64,000 nt of DNA from Candidatus Zipacnadia bacterium. Its GTDB lineage: Bacteria; Armatimonadota; Zipacnadia; Zipacnadales; UBA5352. This document shows positions 56,766-64,000 of the stretch, piece after piece (within the stretch, counting starts at the first letter, position 1; the number at the start of each line of letters is the position of its first letter). Where the stretch lies: the NCBI GenBank assembly GCA_029821735.1, contig JALGSU010000033.1:1-64000 (forward strand), read 5' to 3'. A program made the translations under genes and the position numbers. The notes beneath the pieces are model-generated. The model saw only the letters and a list, made by a program, of their open reading frames with translations. It was not told the DNA's origin and did no database searches.

Positions 56766-58172
56766 GTGGCTGCCGAATCACCACGGAACCTGCTAGTATT
56801 GCTGTGCGACCAGCTTCAGCCGCACTGCATGAGCCTCTACGGGGGCCCGGTTCCCACCCCGAACATCGAGGCCCTCGCCGCGCGCGGTGCGGTCTTCGAA
56901 CGCTACTACTGCGCCCTGCCAATGTGCTCGCCCACTCGCCCGTCGATGATGACCGGGCGCTGGCCCCACCAGCATGGCGCGATCTGCAACTCCGACAAGC
57001 GTTACTCGATGGTCAATGACGATGAGGAGTTGCTCATCGATAGGCTGCAGGATGCCGGCTGCCATGTCGGCTACGATGGCGTCTGGCACATCAACCGCAC
57101 TGCTGCCGCCGACCGTCGCGGCGACTATGCACATTTCGCCTCTGGGCGCTTCCCCTACTTGCTCGAGGGCCAGATGCTCCGCGAGATGGGGCGCGATCCC
57201 GACGAGCAGCGCGCACCCGTCGTCAACAACAGTGATGACGGCCCCGTCGATGCCGCCATATCCGTGCCCGTGCCCGCCACCTGGACACCAGGTCAGGCCA
57301 GCCATCCGGACATGACCCGCGCCGGCCGCATGGCCAGCTTCATCGACCACGCGCCACACGACCGCCCGCTCGCCGCCTGGTGTTCGCTCGGGGGTCCACA
57401 CCCACCACTCGTAGTCCCCGACCCGTGGATGAGCATGTTCAACCCGGCCGACATCCCACCGCCGCCAGGCTTTGACGAGGCCCCCGACACCCTCCCACGA
57501 GCCGTCCGCGAAAGCCCGGGCCTGCAGGGCGTGCTCGGCTGGAGCTGGGACGCGTGGGCACCGGCCGTCGCCGCTTACTATGGCTTCGTCGCTTTCATGG
57601 ACCACTGCCACGGCGTCGTGCTTGACGCCCTCGAACGCTCCGGGCGGCTCGACAATACCGTGATCATCTTCTCCACCGACCACGGTGAGATGCTCGGCGC
57701 CCACGGCATCTACCAGAAGTTCGTGATGTACGAGCAGTCCACCAGACTGCCCTTCGTCATCGCCGGCCCGGGCATCGCCCCCGGTCGCCGCGATCAGCTC
57801 GCCAGTCAGACCGACATGGCGCCGACGATCCTCGACCTGCTCGGCATGGCGCCTCTCGACCGCGCGTCCGGCGAGAGCCTCCTGCCGGTGCTCACCGATC
57901 CCGCCACGCCCTCTCGCCCATACACTTTCGTCGAATACAATGGCTGGGGCAACGGCGGCTACCAGTCCCGCTGCGTTGTGGGCCAGCGCTACAAGTATGT
58001 CTATGACCACCAGGACTTCGACCAACTCTTCGACCTGCAGACCGACCCGGATGAGTTGGTCAACCTGATCGACGATCCGACGCACGCACCTGCGCTCTCC
58101 GAGCACCGCGCCGCACTCGCCGCATGGATGCACCGCACCGACGACTTCATACAGCCCATCTTCGCGACCTGA
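56766..58172 (+). CDS. Sulfatase (FGly-type)
   Basis: 468 residues from GTG 56766, with GGAGGA about 8 bases upstream. N-terminal metal residues in NLLVLLCDQLQPHCMSLYG, FGly motif C54-S-P-T-R, FSTDHGEMLGAHG for the second metal site and QTDPDELVNL near the end. Cytosolic by the lack of signal peptide; removes sulfate from a sugar or choline-like ester. Followed within 15 bases by the frameshifted propeller gene and preceded by the peroxiredoxin. Confidence 0.93.
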   Translation: MAAESPRNLLVLLCDQLQPHCMSLYGGPVPTPNIEALAARGAVFERYYCALPMCSPTRPSMMTGRWPHQHGAICNSDKRYSMVNDDEELLIDRLQDAGCHVGYDGVWHINRTAAADRRGDYAHFASGRFPYLLEGQMLREMGRDPDEQRAPVVNNSDDGPVDAAISVPVPATWTPGQASHPDMTRAGRMASFIDHAPHDRPLAAWCSLGGPHPPLVVPDPWMSMFNPADIPPPPGFDEAPDTLPRAVRESPGLQGVLGWSWDAWAPAVAAYYGFVAFMDHCHGVVLDALERSGRLDNTVIIFSTDHGEMLGAHGIYQKFVMYEQSTRLPFVIAGPGIAPGRRDQLASQTDMAPTILDLLGMAPLDRASGESLLPVLTDPATPSRPYTFVEYNGWGNGGYQSRCVVGQRYKYVYDHQDFDQLFDLQTDPDELVNLIDDPTHAPALSEHRAALAAWMHRTDDFIQPIFAT

Positions 58173-58186
58173 GAGGAATGATCTCT

Positions 58187-60056
58187 GTGGACATGCTCGA
58201 CCCGAAACTTCTGCTCATCATGGCCGTTCCGCTACTGCTTCTCGCCACTCACGCAGCCGTTGCCGAGAGCGATGACCTCGGCGATGGCTTCCGCCACCAC
58301 GGCGTTGCCACCCCGGTCAGCAACCATCGCGGCACCACGGTCGCCGTCGATGGCGACGGCCGCAACGTCGTTCTCGTCTGGCTCTACGACCACCGTGGCG
58401 GCTACGCCATCCTCATGATCGACGCCGAGACCGGCGAGGCCGAGCAGTTCGGCACGCCCTACAACTGGCGTGGCGACGGCCCCTTCGCCTCCATTCTCTC
58501 CAGCCGCAATCGCTACTACACGCACTTCGGCAGCCACTTCACCGAGTTCGACCCTGAGAAGCGCGAGTTCACCTTCGTGGGCAAGACCGTCCCGCAGATG
58601 GCCATGAGCATGACCGAAGATGACAACGGGGTCATCTGGTCATCGACCTATCCCAATAGTGCCGTCGCCTCCTACAACCCCGAAACCGGCGAGTTCCGTG
58701 ACTACGGCAATCTCTACGATCAGTCATGGCGCCAGTATCCCCGATACATGGCCGCCGATGATGCCGGCTGGATATACTTCAGCATCGGCAGCACCTCCGG
58801 GCAGATCATTATCCTTGACCCGGTTTCCGGCGAAGCCCGCCCGGTCGTCCCCGAGGACGAGCGTACGCAGGGCGCCGGTTACGTCTACCGCGACATGGAC
58901 GGAAAGGTCTACGGTCAGGGCACCGGCGGCAAGGACAATCCCTGGTACGAACTCTACGCTGGCCAGGCGCGCAAGCTCAACACACCACCTGAGAAGAACC
59001 CCAAGCCCATCATCGCCGGCACTCAGGGCCTCTACCATCGAGACTTCCCCGACGGTGCTCGACTCGGCTCGGTCGACCTCATCAATCGAGTGATGACCGT
59101 CACCGATGCCGGTGCCGACGCGCCCCGCACCGTGCCCTTCGATTACGTCAGCGAGGGCGCGCACGTCATGGGTCTGTGCACCGCCCCGAACGGAACCATC
59201 AGCGGCGGCACCGCCTTCCCGATGCGCTTCTTCAGCTACAGCCCCACCGCTGACGAGTGGGTCCGCCACACCGCCCTCAGCCAGTGGAACACCGTCACCG
59301 CCCTCGGCGACCGCTACTTCGTCGGCGGCTACGGACATGGCATCATGCTCGAGTGGGATCCCTCCCGCGAGTGGGTCGACACGGTCAAGGGCAACCCCGA
59401 CTGCAACCCGCTCTTCCTCGCCGAGTGTCCGCCGACGATCAACCGGCCGCACGATCTGCTGGCCCACCCGGACGGCAAGTTGGTCATCCTCGCCGGCACG
59501 CCCGGCTACGGTTACACCGGCGGCGGCCTCATGATCTGGGACCGCGAGGCCAAGACCAAGACCGTGATCGAGCACACCGAAATCATCCCTGACCAGTCCA
59601 CCATGGCCCTGCTCGACCTGCCCGATGGCAAGCTCCTCGGCGGAACCACGATCGCTGCAGGCACTGGCGGCCAGGTCAAGGCCAGCCTCGCCGAACTCTA
59701 CATCATGGACCTCGCCACCGGAGCGATCGAGTGGCACGAACGGCGTCGTCGACAACGATCAGTTCTTCGTCTTCGACCCCGCCAAGCAGGAGGTCGTCCA
59801 CCAGCAGGCGCTCGAGGCCGAGTTTGGCCGCACCAATGGTCAGCAGGGCCCGCGCGTCTTCATCAACGCCCCTGACGGCGCCATCTACATGCTCTTCCGC
59901 AAGGGCATCGCCCAGATCAACACTGAGACGCACGAGATCACGATGCTCATCGAGTCACCGCTGCCGATCGGCCCTGGCGGGGACATTCTCGATGGCCGCA
60001 TCTACTTCGCCAGCGGCTCGCACCTCTACTCGTGGGAGATCCCGACTGAGGAGTAA
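58187..60056 (+). CDS. Exported beta-propeller protein, frameshifted
   Basis: About 623 codons. Start probably GTG 58187 (GAGAGG 10 bases upstream); ATG 58178 is an alternative. Signal-like stretch LLLIMAVPLLLLATHAAVA. Propeller-like blocks repeat (VVLVWLYDHRGGYAILMID, GWIYFSIGSTSGQIIILDP, NGTISGGTAFPMRFFSY). Near 59741 the frame changes: up to IEWHE in one frame, then GVVDNDQFFVFDPAKQEV to WEIPTEE and TAA 60056 in another. Removing C 59741 restores one continuous protein, so an inserted base, either a mutation or a consensus error, is likely. Function not known; paired with sulfatases on both sides. Confidence 0.75.
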
Positions 60057-60075
60057 GTCCCCTGTCCCGTACACG

Positions 60076-60110
60076 AGCGAGGCGGAGACCACACTGGTCT
60101 CCGCCTCGCT
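60076..60110. terminator. Rho-independent terminator between convergent genes
   Basis: Perfect 15-bp stem AGCGAGGCGGAGACC (60076-60090) / GGTCTCCGCCTCGCT (60096-60110), loop ACACT, then GTTTGTCC. It separates the propeller gene (ends 60056) from the - strand sulfatase (ends 60147). Confidence 0.85.
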
Positions 60111-60146
60111 GTTTGTCCCCACTGACCGTTGCCGTGTGTCGCTGTC

Positions 60147-61439
60147 CTACTCCGCCGCCTTGATCTCCGCCTCCGCCTCGCCCGCCTCAGCCATCCGTCG
60201 CTTCAGCGTCTCGCACAGTTCCGCGCGCACCTCCGCGTAATCCGGGTCGCGCACCAGGTTGCTCTTCTGATGCGGGTCGGCTTCGTTGTCGTACAGATAC
60301 TCCTCGAAGTACACGTCGCTCGCCGCCATGCTCTTCAGCGTGCGCACGCACCGCCCGGTCTGGCTCTCGGAAATCTGCGCGAACGCCTCCTCCGGCCAGT
60401 CCTCCGCCCCAGCCACCATCTCCTGCAGCGCCCGCCCGTGATACACATCAGGCACCGGGATGCCCGCCGCGTGCAGGAATGTCGCCGGGATATCGATCAG
60501 GCTCGCGATCCCGTCCATGACCTGCCCGCCCTCGAAGCCCGGTCCGCAGGCAATCATCGGTATCCGCAGACACCCGTCGTGCGGCGAGCGCTTGTACTCG
60601 GAGTTCCGGGTGCAGAAGTGCGAGCCGTGGTCGGAGGTGTAGATGATCACCGTATTCTCGCCCACGCCCATCTCATCGAGCATCGCGCGCACTCGCCCCA
60701 AATTCTCGTCGAGGCTGTTGCAGCAGCCGAGGTAGTCGGGGTAGTTCTCGCGCCAGTCGCCCTCGGTGCCCACCAGATCGCCTGGCACCTCGAAGTCCGC
60801 CCACCGCTCCTTGCTCCCGGTCGGTCCCTCGTAGCGCTTCATGTCGTTCTGGTGATGCGGCTCGATGAATGACATAAACAGGAAGAACGGGTCATCGCCC
60901 TCGCGCGTCCGGATGAAATCGAGGCCGGCATCGCACACGCAATCCGCCCGATACCGCCCCTCTTCGAACTCGTACTTGCTGCCATCGGCGTTGAACATAT
61001 GCCCGTCATACGAGTGCGAGGTGAACTCCAGCACATCCGCCGCCACCCAGTAGTCCTTCCATCCGCCCCGCAGTTCGGGGGGCACGGGCTTCTCGCGGTT
61101 ATCCATCTCCGGAGCGTCCGAGGCCAGGTGCCACTTGCCCACATAGCCGACTTCGTAGCCCCAGTCGCTGAACCAATGCGCGACGGTCTTCTCATCCTGC
61201 GGCAGGTGGATGTTGTTACGCCAGCAGCCGGTGTCGGTGGGGTATTTGCCGGTCTGCAGCGCCGCACGCGCGGGCCCGCACACTGGCTGGCAGGTGAAGG
61301 CGTTTTCGAAGCGCACGCCGTCTGCTGCCATCTGGTCGAGGTTCGGTGTCACATCCAGCGGCTGGCCGTAGCACCCGCAGGTATCCCACCGCTGCTGATC
61401 GGAGAAGAAGAACACGACGTTCGGTCGGGAGGCGCTCAC
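60147..61439 (-). CDS. Sulfatase (FGly-type)
   Basis: 430 residues from GTG 61439, with GAGGTGA suitably upstream; the TTG two codons earlier is less likely. Motifs: RPNVVFFFSDQQRWDTCGCY (metal site), C54-G-P-A-R-A-A-L-Q-T-G (FGly consensus), YTSDHGSHFCTRN, and C-terminal YDNEADPHQKSNL. Third FGly-type sulfatase in 8 kb. Its 3' side faces a terminator; its 5' side faces the repeat block and QueC-TIR gene, so it is transcribed from the repeat region. Confidence 0.92.
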   Translation of the reverse strand: MSASRPNVVFFFSDQQRWDTCGCYGQPLDVTPNLDQMAADGVRFENAFTCQPVCGPARAALQTGKYPTDTGCWRNNIHLPQDEKTVAHWFSDWGYEVGYVGKWHLASDAPEMDNREKPVPPELRGGWKDYWVAADVLEFTSHSYDGHMFNADGSKYEFEEGRYRADCVCDAGLDFIRTREGDDPFFLFMSFIEPHHQNDMKRYEGPTGSKERWADFEVPGDLVGTEGDWRENYPDYLGCCNSLDENLGRVRAMLDEMGVGENTVIIYTSDHGSHFCTRNSEYKRSPHDGCLRIPMIACGPGFEGGQVMDGIASLIDIPATFLHAAGIPVPDVYHGRALQEMVAGAEDWPEEAFAQISESQTGRCVRTLKSMAASDVYFEEYLYDNEADPHQKSNLVRDPDYAEVRAELCETLKRRMAEAGEAEAEIKAAE

Positions 61440-61499
61440 GCGCAATCACCTCGGTCACGTTGATGAGCCGACGAAGTCCCGCTTCGCCAGCCCATCGCC

Positions 61500-61623
61500 C
61501 CGCTCCTCCCCCGCACCGTAGTCCCGCCCGTGGGCGGGACCCTCGCCTGCGAATGAGGCACCCGCTCCTCCCCCGCACCGTAGTCCCGCCCACGGGCGGG
61601 ACCCTCGCCTGCGAATGAGGCAC
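61500..61623. repeat. 62-bp tandem repeat with palindromic cores
   Basis: Unit 1 61500-61561 and unit 2 61562-61623 are identical except for the two central bases of a 20-base palindrome (61521-61540 and 61583-61602): CCCGTGGG in one, CCCACGGG in the other, so the core is inverted. Units share the tail GCCTGCGAATGAGGCAC. A degenerate third unit follows (61624-61680) with ACCGTAGC, stem GCAGGC/GCCTGC and CTGCGAATG. Same core as 28987-29009. Confidence 0.85.
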
Positions 61624-61734
61624 CTCGCCTCCTCGTGTAGTTACCGTAGCGCAGGCGCCCCGCCTGCGAATGCCGTCACTGACGATCCCGAGGCGCTCCT
61701 CCAGGCCCTCCACACCGTCGGCGTCGAGCGCTAA
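61615..61734 (+). pseudogene. C-terminal remnant of an unidentified protein
   Basis: An open frame from ATG 61615 ends ...VTDDPEALLQALHTVGVER, TAA at 61732-61734. The last 20 residues look like an amphipathic C-terminal helix of a real protein; the part before lies inside the degenerate repeat. It overlaps the stop of the QueC-TIR gene by three bases, and probably is a gene tail left after a rearrangement. Confidence 0.3.
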
Positions 61735-63656
61735 CCGCTCTCCTTCATCACCATGTCGCGTAGCTTACGGACTACGTGCGCGAAAGCTGTGTCACGGTCC
61801 CCCCATTTCCTGCTTCTGACTGGTATGGTGCGTTCGGGCAGAGCCTGGAGTTCCCCGAATGGCAGGTGGTTCCACAAGCAATCTTTGATTATCACAGGGA
61901 CCACGGTCGCTTCGCCCGCCTCGTGTCGCTCCATGGCTCGCTTCATCTCCACGTCATAGCAGTAGTGAGACGCGATGAAGTTAGCGCTGACCAACAGGAG
62001 TATGATGCTGGCGCTGTTCAGGTGCTCATCAATCTCTCCTTCCCCTTCATTCCCCGGCCCGATTTTTCGGTCGTACCACGTGTCCACGAGCTTCTCGCGC
62101 TCAAGCGCGGTCAGGTGCGTCTTCAGTTGCTCACACATCTTCTCGTCTTCGTGAGAGTACGATATGAAGACCTCGCGAGCTTCTCGTGCATCAGGCTGCT
62201 GGTCATCGACAGCCGGTGGTGCAAGGTATTCGCGGTTCTCGATTACTCTTAGAAGCGTTGAGGTCCCGCGGCTGCGACGCGGGTCACGGGCGACCTTTAG
62301 CATCCGCTGAAGTCCGTGGAGTACCTGCTGCCCGTGGCGTCTCGTCAGTCGCCAAAGCTTGTCTACGGCATCTCTCTCGTTCAGTCCGGGCATGCCGTCG
62401 ACGATTGCCACTAGATCTGAGGCCATCGTCTCGTAGAACTCATCCAAGCCATTCTTCTCAAAGCGAGATGCCTGCTGAACGTACTCGTTCACCCCGGCTC
62501 TCACCTCGCGGTCTGCCACCTCCTCCCTGATGAAGTCGGTTGCGTAGCCAGCTTGATCGGAGTCCTCGAGACCCGCCGCAAAGGCGGCGAAACGCCGGTC
62601 GATGCACTGCGAGCACCCTCCGCACTGTGTTCCCGTGGACGCTTTGAATGTCTTGCTGCATGAGACCGAACTCGATAGCAGTCCCGTTCCCCCTGATTCG
62701 GCCAAGGTCTGCATCACGTCCGTCTTGGTCTTCCAGAGGAAAGGCGTCTCGATCGAGAACTGCTCTCCTTCGACTTCCGAGAAGAACTCGCTCAACAACC
62801 TGATTGTCCTTGGATGCGTCGTGCGGCTGGCTCTGGCGTTCATCAGGTCCTGTCGCTTGGGGAAGTTGAGCGAGGTTATCCCGTTCTCGTACGCCCAAAT
62901 GCGCTTCCGTCCCGTGGCATGCGCAATCGCGTAGGCGATGCTCGCGTACAAAAAGAAGCGGCTTCGCTGACTCTCCTCTTTCGCTGCTCGTCTGCCGCCC
63001 GTCAAATTGCAGCGAAACGCCACGTGCGTCGTTTTGCCCGGCCAATCCCTGTTGATGGCCGTGAGCAATCCCTGCTGAGTCCGGGTAGTTCCAGGCTGTC
63101 CAGAACTGTGACTGACGAGGGTCAGTGGAGCATCGGAGGAGTTGAGATGCTCAAGCGCCCCCGTGAGGGAGTCCACGCCGCCCGAGAAGAGCGCGACTTC
63201 GCTGTCTCCCGCGATCTCGATTCCTTCCTGATCGAGGAGACTAGTCTGGGGGGTCTCGTGTCCCGCCTCGAACTCGAAATGTACGTTCTCTTCTCCCGCG
63301 AGAAAGCAGAGCAACTCGCCTAGTTGCCGCCCGGCTCCCGAGGCGCACCAGAACTCGTAGTCTCGCACCTTCACGCGGAACTGAAGATCGCGCCCCCACG
63401 AATGGTACTCGACTGACCTCGGGTCACCTCTACGAATGGATCGGTCGGCGCAGTAGACGTACGCAGCGATCTCCACCAAGTCCAAGACTCTTGGGGGCAG
63501 GTAGTAGACTTCCCGCACGAAGTCAGGCAACCCGATATGGACGTTCGGCTCTGTGGCTTGCCCATCTCGCCACTCAAGGGCTTTGACATCCGAGCCGCCG
63601 TCTGGCACCGACGCAAGCTGGGCACCGTTGCACAATACTACCCGAGGGCGGCTCAT
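61731..63656 (-). CDS. QueC-like enzyme fused to a TIR domain (QatC-like)
   Basis: 641 residues. Residues about 40-370 form a QueC/ATP-pyrophosphatase fold with the P-loop S158-G-G-V-D-S and a zinc site of four cysteines (C333 in SVSCSKTFK, C345, C348, C351 in TQCGGCSQCIDRR). QueC makes preQ0 from carboxydeazaguanine; in Qat and type IV CBASS anti-phage systems QueC homologs modify a partner protein. Residues about 370-490 are helical. Residues 495-641 form a TIR domain (EVFISYSHEDEK) with Glu570 in HYCYDVEMKRAME, placed where NAD-cleaving TIRs have the catalytic Glu. ATG 63656 overlaps the upstream stop (ATGA). Fused effector is unusual. Confidence 0.85.
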   Translation of the reverse strand: MSRPRVVLCNGAQLASVPDGGSDVKALEWRDGQATEPNVHIGLPDFVREVYYLPPRVLDLVEIAAYVYCADRSIRRGDPRSVEYHSWGRDLQFRVKVRDYEFWCASGAGRQLGELLCFLAGEENVHFEFEAGHETPQTSLLDQEGIEIAGDSEVALFSGGVDSLTGALEHLNSSDAPLTLVSHSSGQPGTTRTQQGLLTAINRDWPGKTTHVAFRCNLTGGRRAAKEESQRSRFFLYASIAYAIAHATGRKRIWAYENGITSLNFPKRQDLMNARASRTTHPRTIRLLSEFFSEVEGEQFSIETPFLWKTKTDVMQTLAESGGTGLLSSSVSCSKTFKASTGTQCGGCSQCIDRRFAAFAAGLEDSDQAGYATDFIREEVADREVRAGVNEYVQQASRFEKNGLDEFYETMASDLVAIVDGMPGLNERDAVDKLWRLTRRHGQQVLHGLQRMLKVARDPRRSRGTSTLLRVIENREYLAPPAVDDQQPDAREAREVFISYSHEDEKMCEQLKTHLTALEREKLVDTWYDRKIGPGNEGEGEIDEHLNSASIILLLVSANFIASHYCYDVEMKRAMERHEAGEATVVPVIIKDCLWNHLPFGELQALPERTIPVRSRKWGDRDTAFAHVVRKLRDMVMKESG

Positions 63657-64000
63657 GAGCCGACACCCTCTTGCGCCATCTCATCGCGCAGTTTCGTGAA
63701 CGCATGGCTGACGAAGCCGTGCACCTGCGATCTGGATGGCATGCCGTTGGGCGCATGCTTGTTGAACCAGCCTGCGGCGAACGATTGTGTGATGCGTGAG
63801 GTCTCGAACGCGTGCTGTGAGACGTCCTCGACATGGGCCTCGAGATCGGCACGCATCTGGTCACGGTGGGATAGGGTGGGCGCTACCTGGGACGCTTCTC
63901 GCTCGAGGAAATACCGGAGGTAGCGCTCTACGAACTTGCCGAAGAAAAGACGGGACAACTCGCAGAAGCCAGCGCCCTCGCCCAGCTTGGCCCAAGTCTT
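63653..64000 (-). CDS. Partial gene upstream of QueC-TIR, QatB position
   Basis: 115 residues visible; the frame is open to the right window edge, so the N-terminus is missing. The part seen is alpha-helical: LSRLFFGKFVERYLRYFLER, HVEDVSQHAFETSRITQSFA, GFVSHAFTKLRDEMAQEG. The stop TGA (63653-63655) overlaps the QueC-TIR start, so the proteins are made together. In Qat loci a gene for QatB precedes QatC; QatB is a partner thought to be modified by QatC. The similarity of this helical tail to QatB is an impression and needs a search. The N-terminus (Gly-rich in QatB) would be decisive. Confidence 0.55.
   Translation of the reverse strand, partial: KTWAKLGEGAGFCELSRLFFGKFVERYLRYFLEREASQVAPTLSHRDQMRADLEAHVEDVSQHAFETSRITQSFAAGWFNKHAPNGMPSRSQVHGFVSHAFTKLRDEMAQEGVGS

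Noticed and set aside
61500-61680. CRISPR-like repeat
   Set aside because: Only two full units, back to back with no spacers and with palindromic cores; no cas genes in the window.

Overview
The window is high-GC bacterial DNA, densely coding on both strands, with about 42 recognisable protein genes. It most resembles a member of the Armatimonadota or a nearby uncultured phylum. The best single clue is the type IV prepilin-like protein at 49709-50377, whose N-terminus and H-X9-DG tail follow the pattern seen in Armatimonadota and Planctomycetes. The gene order foldase tail / mazG / rqcP / ... / divIC-like at the left end recalls the Firmicutes mfd-prsA-mazG-rqcP-divIC neighbourhood. The taxonomic call is an inference.

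Left end (1-7353): housekeeping genes on the + strand. They are a C-terminal piece of a probable foldase, mazG (frameshifted), rqcP, ppdK, eno, a DivIC/FtsB-like septation protein driven by a promoter that overlaps the eno stop region, and a lipoprotein. 7350-13007 (-) is a secreted-protein operon: AMMECR1-domain protein, alpha-2-macroglobulin with a thioester motif, and a TlpA-like protein with a CxxW active site.

13168-28792 mixes large exported carbohydrate-active proteins (+) with two - strand operons. One is aminotransferase / sulfatase-fold hydrolase / tandem amidohydrolase. The other is NrpR-type regulator / RraA-like aldolase / 2-hydroxyacid dehydrogenase, followed by a membrane-embedded PQQ-propeller protein. 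28793-29307 is a regulatory region with a strong sigma70-type promoter, a palindromic operator candidate at the expected start site, and a palindromic repeat. Divergent from nrpR it drives an archaeal-style split glutamate synthase operon (29308-34407): glutaminase domain, ferredoxin/FMN synthase domain, polyferredoxin, FAD oxidoreductase and GXGXG domain.

34683-61439 is a glycan-degradation island. It has a rhamnogalacturonan-lyase-like protein, a GH29-like hydrolase, a DUF4838 protein, a GH-like secreted protein, an SGNH hydrolase, three FGly-type sulfatases, a type I phosphodiesterase, PHP/DUF3604 and amidohydrolase proteins, and beta-propeller proteins. Many have signal peptides. Interspersed are arsC, a peroxiredoxin, a prepilin and a tRNA-like element with permuted arms (46677-46739). 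Sulfatases with a Cys-type FGly motif next to lyases and hydrolases suggest growth on sulfated plant or algal polysaccharide.

Right end (61446-64000): a 62-bp tandem repeat with palindromic cores, then a QueC-like enzyme fused to a C-terminal TIR domain, translationally coupled to an upstream gene that runs off the window. This looks like a Qat-related anti-phage locus with an added TIR effector and is the most notable system here. Three genes carry apparent frameshifts (mazG, the lyase-like gene and one propeller gene). At least two look like single-base consensus errors.
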